A stretch of DNA of 64,000 bases, from assembly GCA_003116875.1 (NCBI GenBank), contig BCKT01000012.1:434001-498000 (forward strand), read 5' to 3'. Every line of letters starts with the position of its first letter. Within the stretch, counting starts at the first letter, position 1. The translations under genes were made by a program, and so were the position numbers. The notes beneath the pieces were generated by a model. That model was given only the letters and a program-made list of their open reading frames with translations, had not been told where the DNA came from and did no database searches. Positions 54,771-64,000 of the stretch are shown here, piece after piece. This stretch comes from Takashimella koratensis. Its lineage: Eukaryota > Basidiomycota > Tremellomycetes > Trichosporonales > Tetragoniomycetaceae.

Positions 54771-56333
54771 ATGCCGAACCTCATCGACCCTCGGTACTGC
54801 TGTTGCGGTGAGCATCTGACTGCGCGCCATGATCGGTTCTTGCGTCCTCAAGTAGAGAAATGCTGATTTCCGCTCAGCCGTGCCGTTGGTGAACGCAGGC
54901 ATCTACCTGATCCTAGCCGAGCAAGCGGTGAGTGCGGTGTCAATTGGTTTCCTCACCTGGAACGGATTTTGAGCTGGTTAGGATGAGACCTAACATCATC
55001 TCGGTCTAGATCGTGGGCCTCGCTTCCGGCGTCTTAGCGGTCGGCGCTCCTAACGGTAAGTGCAAGTTTGAGGTTGCCGTAATGTATCGCCTGCACCGCT
55101 AATTCTCTATACCTTTGTAGTCACTGGTGCCGCCGTGCCAAGCTTTACAGTATACATCTTCGCCATATTGTGTTGGGCTGTTGTCTTGTGTCAACCAGCG
55201 GGGTTCATCGGCGTATTACGGGTACGTCTAGCCCTGTGGACTTTCCTGCCTTCATCGACATACCTCACCTGCACACTCGTGCTGACCTTGTCCCTCTCCA
55301 CCTGCATCGCTCTTGCCGCGCCCCCTTCGTCACCCTAAACAGGAAAAGACGACCCTCTTCAAAATTTACAGCGCGGCCAACGCGATCCTCACCACCCTCG
55401 CGCTCATCTGCGCCGCCGCTCTCATCGCCGTTTCGGCCGCACGTCACTCGACCGCCGTCTCATCATGCGAGACGACCTACTTCTCCTCGACAAACTCGAC
55501 CACCTCTAGTGCCAACTCGACGCTGACTGAGGAAGGCAAGGCGCTGTGTGACGCGTTCGCGTGGGCAGATATCGGGTTCATGGGCGGACTCTGGGTAATC
55601 CTTTTCATCTGCCAAGCCTACTTTGTCTAGTACGTGATGGTCCGTCTCATTGAAAGCTCATACGGATAACTGATTCCTCACCCATAGCACGACTCGGTCA
55701 TACTCTGTCAACCAGGTCTCTGACCACAAGCTGTACCACTCGGTGTACTCTGAGAACCCAGAGGCATTCACCATGTCCATTCTTCGTTCGACTCGATACA
55801 ACCCTGGGTCAGTATACAGCACGATGGCGCCTCCTGCTGGTCCTAATGCGGACGCATGGGACTCTCGGCCGTCGTTTGAGAGTGTGCACGACTCGGCGTA
55901 CGGAGCAGGTGGAGCTGCGGGTGCTCATCGACGAGGTTTCTCGGACGCGACCACGGCTATGCGAGCGAGTCGATACGAGGAAAGCGGAGGGGCGGGTGCA
56001 GGAGCACACGGGTACCAACCATCCCCCTCGATGACGAGCCTTCAGCCACCAGGCGGGTACGGAGATAGCGCGCGGAACAGCAGGTACGATGATGCGGAAG
56101 ACAACGCAGCTGCACAACATGGAGGTTACGCAGGAGGGTACGGGTACCAGCATCAACAAGGTGGAGAAGAATACGCGTATCAGCAACAGCAACATCAACA
56201 GCAACAGTATCCACAACAAGTGGATTTCTCTCAAGCCCCGGATTACTCCTCTCATGGAGGTAACGGGTGAGTTGAGCAGCTACTATGTGAGAAGGCGAAA
56301 AAAGAGCTGACGCGTAACAGGCAGCGATGGTGA
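54771..56333 (+). CDS. Four-helix membrane protein with long Gln/Gly-rich tail (370 aa)
   Basis: Exons 54771-54807, 54878-54927, 55010-55055, 55121-55221, 55343-55629, 55688-56266 and 56321-56333 keep frame. MPNLIDPRYCCC at the start offers three adjacent Cys that could be palmitoylated. Four hydrophobic helices follow (about 13-45, 48-78, 85-112 and 150-175). The loop between helices 3 and 4 holds two Cys and Asn-Ser-Thr sites and probably faces outward, giving a tetraspan or MARVEL-like topology. The cytosolic tail is Ser/Gly/Tyr/Gln-rich. If the last short intron (56267-56320) is not spliced, the protein ends three residues earlier with a stop inside the donor. I do not recognise an established family. 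Confidence 0.75.
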
Positions 56334-57037
56334 ATGGCGCTCAACGTCGCAACGGACGCCAGTGGAGTGGTAGTGGAGCGGTGATAGGTGGGGGATGAGG
56401 CAGGGCGCAATAGGTGGAGGGAGAAGGGATGCAGAGAGACAGGGGAGGAGTGAGCGAACAGAGACAGAGAGGTTGGACCCCAGATACCCCGACGACACAC
56501 ACGTCGACCCGTGCCACTCCATCATCCCCTCACCCCCGCATTTGGCTGTTTGTACCATGAAGTGTACCTGTTCCTGTTCATCTCGTATCTCTTCCGAGAT
56601 CCAAGACGACGATGAATGACGACGACGAAAAACGACCTACCGAGCGACCTAGCGACCGACCGACAGATATCGACGACAAGAGCTTTCTCTGGCTGTGCAC
56701 AACTGTCATTGTTTCCTTTTACTTTACGATGCATGGACTATGATTCGAATTCTGGGCACACTATACGTCTCAAGTGGGCTAAATGATCGTTGTCGTATGT
56801 ACAACGGTATCCAAATCAGTTGGCGGTGTTATTTTATCGACAATGGGTCTGTGTCTGTCTACAAAGAACCTAATTTGTTCTCTCTCACCCTTGCCCTACT
56901 CGCAAAATGTCTGCAGGCTTTCATGCTCGTCCTGCTTTACCCTGGATACTACAGGACTACTTTCCCACTCCTCCCAGTGTTCCACGCCATGCTGTCCTCT
57001 CCGTACATCTACCTGTTCTCGTGCTCTTCGAGATCAG
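56334..57037. other. Convergent 3' spacer
   Basis: This holds the 3' ends of the four-helix gene (+) and the Asteroid-like gene (-). No other feature was recognised. Confidence 0.5.
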
Positions 57038-60000
57038 TTACCGGAGCTCACTCAGGAGTTCGAATTGGCCTTTCCCAAACGTCGCCGAGGCCTTGATCGA
57101 ACCCGACCCTTTAGACCTGTGTCGATTTCGACCATGCTGCTGATGCTGATGATGTTGTTGGTGTTGGTGTTGCTGTTGCTGTTGTCCATGCCCATGCCCA
57201 TGCCCATGCCCATTGCCATTCCCGTTTCGCACGTGTCCCTCTTTACGCCCATTGATTGCCATGCTCTCCATTCCACGAGTCACCGCGTCGTCTCCCTCCC
57301 CACTAACATCTCCTCCCTCACGCTCCACGCCGCGCCCCTTAGACCTCGGACTCGGACTACCAAGAACCACCTCCCCATCGAGACCATCCAGCACCGCCTC
57401 CATACATTTGGGCAAGACCTCGTCTTCTACTTCGGTCCAACGCCATACGGACGCCGGGGGCCGTGTACCGCTGAGGAGAGAATGAATGCTGAGACCCGAG
57501 AAGAAGACCCAGGGTCGAATGTGGTTAAGGACCGGGTCGGTCGGGGTGGGAGCGGGCGTCGAGTCGAGGCCTGTGATGGTGGCTTCTCCATTAAGCGTAA
57601 TGCCGGAATCATTGCCGTGCTGCAGAGTTCCGCTTGCTTCGTCCGCGCTCCCGTCAATGAGCAACAAGGACTGCGCAAGCAGATGCGAGTCCGTCATCGC
57701 CGCCGTCACCTGTGCGATGATATCCGCATTCCTAGAAACCAACAACGGCCACTCCACATCCGCTGGCAACCCTACCTGCGCACTGGGCTTCACTTTCTCC
57801 CTCTCCCACGCCGCAATCGACCCAATCCCGCCTCTCAATACCATCTCGATCTCGTTGTATCTCCATTTCCCGCCGACCCCGCCGCTCGTGGTCGAGGTTG
57901 TGCTCGCTTTGAGTAGGCAGAACCGGACGATCGCGACGAGGGGGTGCAGCCGGACGGGCAGGGAGAATATTGAGGGCGTGAAGGAGTCGAGTTGGGTGAG
58001 GTACACCTCCAATCGGGCAGGGAGGGGGAGGAGGCATGGAGAAGGACCACCTTGTAGGTCGGGAAGGGCGAGGGATCGGGCAGAGATCCGTGTAGACGAG
58101 CCTTGGCGGACGTACTCGGTGACCTTTCGAGAAGCGGGTTGAGCCAGCGGTTGTGTGTCAACAGCGAGGTTGTGGGCGTCTCCATTTGCGAGTTCAGAGG
58201 GCGTACTTGGTTCTTCGTGTACACCGAGCAGCTCACACAGTGCTTTCTCGTCATTCACCTCAACCACGCTGTCCTGACTTGGCTTTTCATCCCCCGCCGA
58301 TCCGTTCGTCCCATTGCCACTTTCATGCTCCACCGACACCTGTTCCTCTTCGACAACCGGCCATTGGAAATCACCAAGTCCCTCGGCAAGGTACCCGTAC
58401 GCCGCCCTCCTCACGGCTCTCGACTTTTCCGCGGCCTTGTGGCTGGGCCCCGACGGGTCTTCCAACATCGACCACAAGTACACTCTCTCGGGGTGCAAAA
58501 AGCAGCTTGTGGTACTTGATACGAAGCCTCTTTTTTGAGCCGCAGCATAAGCCCGAACCGACTCGGACTCGAGCGGGCTCTGGCACCCTGTCGATGCCGG
58601 ACCGGTCGCGCCGCAGAAGGGGTAAGAGCCGCAACATCGCTCCGAGATGGGCAAGACATATTGAAACGTTGCGTCAATTACGGCATCCACAAGGTTATCC
58701 CTCTGTTGATCGCTTATAAACCCGCGAACCGAGAGCTTCTTCACGACCTTGGTGATCAACTGGACGGCGATGTCGCCTGCGTTTGACGCGGCCGAGGGTC
58801 GGAACAATGCCGCTTGTTCGCGTAGAACCCGAGCGACTTTATCGATTCGTTGAACCAGGTTGAGACCCGGTTCAAAGAAACATTCAATGGCGGAGGCAGG
58901 GGTGTAGTCGTTCCCTACGAGCGAGGAGAAGAGGGGCATGAGAGTGGCGGTCAAGCGGAGACGGAGGCGAAGTGCGGAAGGGGGGTAATGTGCGATGACT
59001 AGCCGAGGGTTCCGAAGATCTTTCGGAGGAAGTAGAGATGACTGTTTCGGTTGGTGTTTACGAGGGGTGACAGTCGTGAATTGATTTCGCCTGTTAGCGG
59101 TGGAGCTTTGCTGCCAACCATTTGACTGCGGTCCAGTCGTCGACCAACCTTCCTCCTCTCCCCCTGCCAACTCTTCCTCTACCTCCACCTCTCCCTCGAT
59201 CCACATCAAGTTATCCAACGGGCAATAACCCCTCACGCGCTCGTTTGCCGCCCCGCTGATCAGGATGACGAAATCCGAGTCTTGACCAAAGACAAATGCC
59301 CCCAGCTCGTCGGCGAGCACGACGCATTCCCCGTCCGCCTCGCCTAGGGGTGTGTGCCGGACATTTGCCCCGACGTCGGCGAGTGCTGCGACGAAGGCTT
59401 GTTGTGCGAACGGTGGGAGGATCGCAGAGTGGCGTGAGAAAGAAGGAGAGGAACGAGAGGTCGAGGAAGTGGTGAAGAAGAGTTGAGCGGTAGAGATGTT
59501 GGACTGAAGGCGCTCGATGAGTCGGGTGTGCTTCTCAGCAGGAGAGGCGCCTATTAAATGGACAAGCGTTAACACAGGAACCTTTATTTTTTTAGAAAGT
59601 TAGTCAAGCGAAAGGGTGGGATGGTGAGGGATAGACTGGAACAGAGGGGGGGGGGGGGGGGGGGGGGAAGAGCTAGCGTAGATAGATACTTGCCGTCAAA
59701 GATGAAGATTGGCTCGAGACCGACACTTCTCCATGCGCCTACGAGTCGCTTAACGAGACGATAGAAAGCCAGGTACTCTCCTCCCGACGTCCACGGCAGC
59801 GAATCGAGATAGAGCCGGAACACGACGCTGGGTAGAGTAAGAAGTCAGTCATCGTATATAATGCGCTCAGCTTTTCTCAGAATGAACAGATCGAGTTTCC
59901 CCTGTTTTGACTTGGTAGGACCAGCCATGAGGTCGCATCTACTCGAGCTGCGACCCGGTTTCAAAAGGGGGTGGGCGAGGAGATCCTGCGCCAAGGTTTG

Positions 60001-60265
60001 GAGAAAATGAGAAAGGTTTCACTCACCCCCAAGCATCGACGACGACAGGTATCGTACCCGCCGAGTTGACTGATCCCGTCTTGGTTTCATTCCCATGACT
60101 CCCACTCTGTCTCTTGCGGCTCTTACTACTCCGACTGCGACTGGGTCCGTTCAGTCCGTTCACCGAGGAGGTAGACGGGTTCGGGTCGACGGGTTCGAGA
60201 ATGACGGTGCGGCAGAGGGACTGGCGGTTGTCTTTGAGAAAAGAGGTAAGGCCGCGCACGCCCAT
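57038..60265 (-). CDS. Asteroid/XPG-N-like nuclease-fold protein (961 aa)
   Basis: Exons 60027-60265, 59694-59827 and 57038-59550 keep frame. MGVRGLTSFLKDNRQSL is the N-terminal FEN/XPG start of the Asteroid type. VVVDAWGVVFRLYLDSLPW and LEPIFIFDGASPAEKHTR carry the PIN-fold metal Asp in FDG. ADVGANVRHTPLGEADGECVVLADELGAFVFGQDSDFVIL supplies the internal XPG motif with the acidic GEADGE and QDSDF residues. VGNDYTPA follows. The usual XPG acidic residues are thus largely kept, but nuclease activity in this family is doubtful. The C-terminus has a Gly-His/Gln repeat (microsatellite near 57185-57222). Intron 2 starts with GC rather than GT and holds a 22-nt homopolymer. Confidence 0.88.
59646..59667. 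repeat. Poly-G tract (G22) inside an intron
   Basis: Twenty-two G on the + strand are C in the transcript. The tract lies between the GC donor (59693) and the acceptor (59551) of intron 2 of the Asteroid-like gene. Confidence 0.9.
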
Positions 60266-61468
60266 GGCACGTAGAGTTAGGTCAGGAGGAGTAGGTGTCA
60301 AGAGAAACAGAGAGCTAGGGGTAGGGGTAGGAGAGTATAGGTGGAGGAGGTAGTGGAGGTGATAGGTCGGTAAGTAAGAAGACGGACCAGTCGAGGTTGA
60401 TTTTTGCGATTTGGATTGTCGATGATTGACGGTTCATCGTTGTGGCGGGAATGGAGCCCCGCAGAATCCTTGACTAAGATTGCATGCACATGCACAGACC
60501 ATCAACGCCCGTCAGGTTGTCCAGTCACACGAGACAGAGATAATTGACACATCGCAACAGGCTGCATACAATGAGACGAGAGATGATGATACGGTAAGGA
60601 TAGAGGCTAGGTAACAAACAGTGAAAGGCGAGAGCAAAGACACAGGACGGACAAGGTACACGATGAGACTAGGGAAGAAGGATGAACATGAACGAGAAAG
60701 ACGAAAATGGATGGAAACAGGTGAACGATAAGTCGAAAGTGGGCGGAAGAAGGGTTAAAGTCGGTTGACGAGGTCGGTTGGAATGGTTGAAGAGACAGGA
60801 AGAGGATAGGTGAGGATGAGATGGGGGAAAACAAGGAGGTAAAAAGATACGAAGGTGAGGGCGAGAGTCTGGAAGAGCGAAGAGCCACGGTAACGAGAGG
60901 GACAAGAGACGTGTGCTTGCTTGCTTGCTTGCTTGATGTGCGAGAGGCGTGCAAAGGGGCCAACGATGACCACAGCTTCGATGGCTTTGTCGATGATGAT
61001 AATTTTAGAGTTCGCAGTGTCGCCTCAGTTTGAAGAAACTTTTTGACGATGCAGTGTCGATTCAACGGCCATTTTCCTTTCCTTTCTTTTCCTAGCTCCT
61101 AGCTTCCAACTCCCAATTCTTAGCTCCTAGATCCTAGCTCCCAACTCCCAACTCCAAACTCCTAGCTGGAGATCCCAGCTTTCCTCGCTATTTGTGATAC
61201 TTTTCATGGATCGCGGATCCACAATCTCCAGCTTTGCTTATCGACGCGAATTGAAAGACGGGATCCAGCTCCTGCTTCCGGCCGCTGTTGTCGCTGCCCG
61301 CTGTGGGGTCGGTGTCTCTGGCAATGCGGGGGTTGAGCTATCGTCAAAAGAATCAGCAAGGAATTTTAACGTCAAAGAAGCAAACCCAATCGTTCTCCTC
61401 TAATTCTTCTCCCTTCTTCCCTCTACTGGTCTCATCCTGAAGTTTTTCCTTTCTTCTCTACTTTGCAC
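60266..61468. other. Spacer between the SSH4-like and Asteroid-like genes
   Basis: This holds the promoter of the Asteroid-like gene and the 3' region of the SSH4-like gene. A (TTGC)n stretch lies at about 60917-60937 and an imperfect tandem repeat at 61091-61168. No gene is seen. Confidence 0.45.
61091..61168. repeat. Imperfect tandem repeat of CTCCTAG/CTCCCAA units
   Basis: Short units such as AGCTCCTAG and CTCCCAACTCC repeat about eight times with variation. Confidence 0.7.
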
Positions 61469-63972
61469 TCACGGATCAGACATGGCTGCAATGGCCTGAT
61501 TTATCAATTCCTCCGGCAAGTCGGTCGGCAGACCTCCAGAGTAGACATTCGGGTCTAAGGGTGCGTACCCTGGTGGCGGTGGGGACGTATCGTTCACTTG
61601 AGTGTATCCTTCACTCCGTCCTCCAGCTCCGGCTCCAGCTCCACCTCTACCTCTCAACCACCCTGACCCTGGCCGGGCAGTCTCGTCGCTCTCCCCACTC
61701 CCACTGGCACTCCCTCCACTGCCCCCACTCCCTCCACTCCCACTCCTGCTCGTCGTCCCACCATTCGCGTCGTCCCTCCTCCGTCCACCGAAATAGCTCG
61801 CACCGCCCCGGAGCGAGTGGAGTGAGATATCCAGAAGATTCGGGGTCGGCGGGTTCGGGTCCATAGGTGACGATTCGCCCGCTGTTGACGCGTAGTCGGA
61901 ATCGGATTCGGCATCTCCACTAACCCCGACTTGGCCGCCCGATTCGTGTGCCTCCCCGGTGTCTTCAGGATCGGAAATGACGTACTCCAAAGCGTCGGCG
62001 GACGGGACCCGCGCCTCGACGTGTGGGGTGTCAGTAGGCGAGACATAGGTGACTTCGTCCTCGAGACCGCCGTGAGCCAAGGCACGCCGCCGGCTCCCTG
62101 CGGTTGTCGGTCCAGGTCCCGAGTTGAGGCTTGAAGCACCTGATCCAGACCCGGCAGCCACTCCGCCAGCCTCGGTCGCGCGCAAGGGGGACGGGACAGC
62201 GGGGACCGAGGTGCCGAGGTTCGCGACCTTGCCGGCGCGTCGATGCCGCCGAGAGCTGCTCCCTGCCTGTGATCGGTTCGAGCCCGGCGAGTTCGGGATA
62301 GCACGTGCGAACTGAGGGGTTGAGGATGACACATACGACGACGCTTGTTGGCCGCTCGCTGCGGAAGCGTTGGACGCCGCCCGGGCTCGAGCAGCTTCTA
62401 GGAGAGCGTTGATCCCGCCCAACCCAGAGGAAGAGTTTGCGGCGTTTTGACCACTGGATCCAGGAGTTCCGTACCCTGCGTCGAGGAGGATACTGCCCCG
62501 TTCGCTACCGTACGCTGGCGGCGGAGCGAGAGTTCCGACCATTGGGGCAAGACCCCACTTCTTCACGTTGGCTTCGATGAAGACGAACCCTGCTTGGCCG
62601 AGGTTGACGTGCACTGTGCAGGGTCCGTTGGCGCCTACGGTCGGGAAGAGGTTGAGCCGCTGTAAACCCGTGTAGCAATCTTCCAACTTTCGACCGTTTC
62701 GCGTGAAGAAGACGGTCCCAGCCCTAGGCCTATAGCCTACACCTAGCACATCCCCCTCCGCCAGCGCGGGGCCATACGAGCTCGCCGTGAACGGGTAATT
62801 GTGCGATTTGAATCCATCCGACGCGAAATACGCTACCGAGAACCGGTTCCAACCTGGTAAGCGGAAAGACGGGTACGGTTTCGTCGCTAATCCAATCGCG
62901 ACTTCGGTCGTTGCTGGTTTATCGTACATTTTAACTTCAAAGTAGTAGACCTCGTTGAGTTTGGGTAGCGGGAGGTTGGCGAGAACCGAGTTACCACCGC
63001 CCTCACGGGCGTGCATCCCGGGTCCATCGGAGAGGAAGGTGATTTCAGTGCGTGATTGGACGTAGAGAGATAGGTTGTCCTCGTAGTCGGGTTCAAAGGC
63101 CCATGCAGCAACGCCCTTCTCTTGGATTGAGAGGAACTGCGAGAGAGTGATATCGGTCGGCACGGATGAGGGCGGGTACTGCAGCTGCCAGTCTAGGTTG
63201 GATGGGGTCAATAAAGGCCTGGCGGATGAATCAGGGCAGGTCTCGACTTACCTTTTGCGCGGCGGTACGCTTCCCGCACGTCAGGGTCACAAGTCTCGAG
63301 CCAACGAGCCTCTACGCCGTCGACTCCACCTTCCCCAATGACTCCGTCTCCTTTCGACAAATCCAATGGTCCGCCATCTTCCACGAGCCTGTAAACGAGC
63401 GTCAAATCGTCAACCACGATTCCTTCTAGGAAAACCTCGAGCCTCGATTGTAGGTTCTAGTTGGTGCATTGCACTCACCTGATACCGCTCCGCCGGCGCA
63501 TAAACAAGACTGCAATGAGGAAGACGATCACGCCCAAGAGCACGGTGAGGGAGACCACGAGGATTGGGATAAAGATGAGGAGCAAAGTCGAGGGAGTTCC
63601 ATCATCTGGGTCATCGAATACGATCCCACCAGCCACTGCGGCGGCGGCGATAACGCCGCCTGCTCCTTCTGTTGCCATTGCGGATACCGGTCGGATTTGG
63701 GGTGTTGACCACGCCATTTGTTTTGTCAACTTGTTGTATGTGAACCCGGATCCGTCGATGCTTCCACCCCCGCCTCCAAAAGGATCACTACCGCTATCGC
63801 CAACGCGTATGGCGCTCCCTTCGTGGCGCAGCTCGTCGTGTCGAGTCAGCGGGGAGATGAGTTGCGCGAGCCACTCGGCGGGCAGAGGAGATTGAGTGAT
63901 CGGTGCGCTAGTAGATGCCGCGTCGAGGTCGGGAACAGGCAAGTCGGTGAATGAGATTGTGGACGTATCCAT
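61469..63972 (-). CDS. SSH4: Ssh4/Ear1-type SPRY membrane protein (784 aa)
   Basis: Yeast Ssh4 is an endosomal/vacuolar adaptor that recruits the Rsp5 ubiquitin ligase to cargo. Exons 63479-63972, 63252-63388 and 61469-63192 keep frame. One membrane helix (LLLIFIPILVVSLTVLLGVI, about residues 130-160) is followed by FMRRRSGIR. The conserved DITLSQFLSIQEKGVAAWAF leads into a SPRY domain with FEVKMYDKP, ATEVAIGL-like strands, RLPGWNRFSVAYFASDG and VFFTRNGRKL. The C-terminal half is disordered. PPPGYAPLDP at the end contains a PY-like motif suited to Rsp5 WW domains. The start could also be 63984. A donor-like GTGAGT overlaps the stop codon at 61469. Confidence 0.9.
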
Positions 63973-64000
63973 CCGTTGTCCCAAGCGGCGAGACGTGGAT
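63973..64000. other. Upstream of the SSH4-like gene
   Basis: Only a few bases remain in the window. The in-frame ATG at 63984 would add four residues. Confidence 0.4.

Noticed and set aside
56783..57916. Plus-strand frame of 377 codons
   Set aside because: Much of it is antisense to the Asteroid-like coding exon, and its product is not protein-like.
1..64000. CRISPR array, phage, plasmid or transposon
   Set aside because: No spaced direct repeats, terminal repeats, integrase, transposase or reverse transcriptase motifs were seen; the window is ordinary fungal nuclear DNA.

Overview
The window is nuclear DNA of a fungus, most likely a basidiomycete yeast and perhaps a tremellomycete. Genes are intron-rich. 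Most introns are 45-100 nt, with donors GTGAGT, GTAAGT or GTACGT and branch points of the CTGAC/CTAAC type. GC is moderately high and genes lie on both strands. The placement rests on splice style and protein resemblance only; no database was searched. All exon models were derived by hand from splice sites, reading phase and family knowledge.

Layout. 1-1.2 kb: 5' part of an MFS drug/H+ antiporter (-), running off the edge. 2-5.6 kb: a tandem array of four small Ser-rich orphan genes (+). Each carries the same promoter block about 180-200 bp before its ATG; this is the best candidate for something undescribed. 5.7-7.2 kb: chitin synthase export chaperone Chs7 (-). 9.9-12.2 kb: secreted GH5 glycosidase with a ricin-type lectin domain (+). 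12.7-15 kb: FAD-dependent amine-oxidase-like enzyme (-). 17.3-20.9 kb: bZIP factor (+) behind a leader of about 2 kb almost without ATG. 23.2-24.9 kb: Sqt1/AAMP-type WD40 protein (+). 25.2-28.5 kb: coiled-coil protein (-). 29.2-31.7 kb: Rli1/ABCE1 (-). 32.8-36 kb: ALDH7/antiquitin with 21 exons (+). 36.3-38 kb: Sym1/Mpv17 protein with a 3-nt exon (-). 38.7-40.9 kb: a DUF427 protein and an SDR-type oxidoreductase (both -). 42.4-45.4 kb: a protein with a split NT-C2 (EEIG1/EHBP1-type) domain (+). 49-51.6 kb: a seven-helix receptor with a giant third cytoplasmic loop (+). 52.2-53.7 kb: a mitochondrial carrier of ornithine-carrier type (-). 54.8-56.3 kb: a four-helix membrane protein (+). 57-60.3 kb: an Asteroid/XPG-like protein with a GC-AG intron (-). 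61.5-64 kb: an Ssh4-type SPRY endosomal adaptor (-).

Functional themes. Chs7 and the GH5-lectin enzyme are divergent neighbours that both act on cell wall or surface glycans. Sqt1 and Rli1 both serve ribosome biogenesis or recycling. ALDH7, the Sym1 protein and the carrier are probably mitochondrial. No tRNA, rRNA, transposon or CRISPR was recognised. One assembly gap of 20 N lies at 47540-47559.
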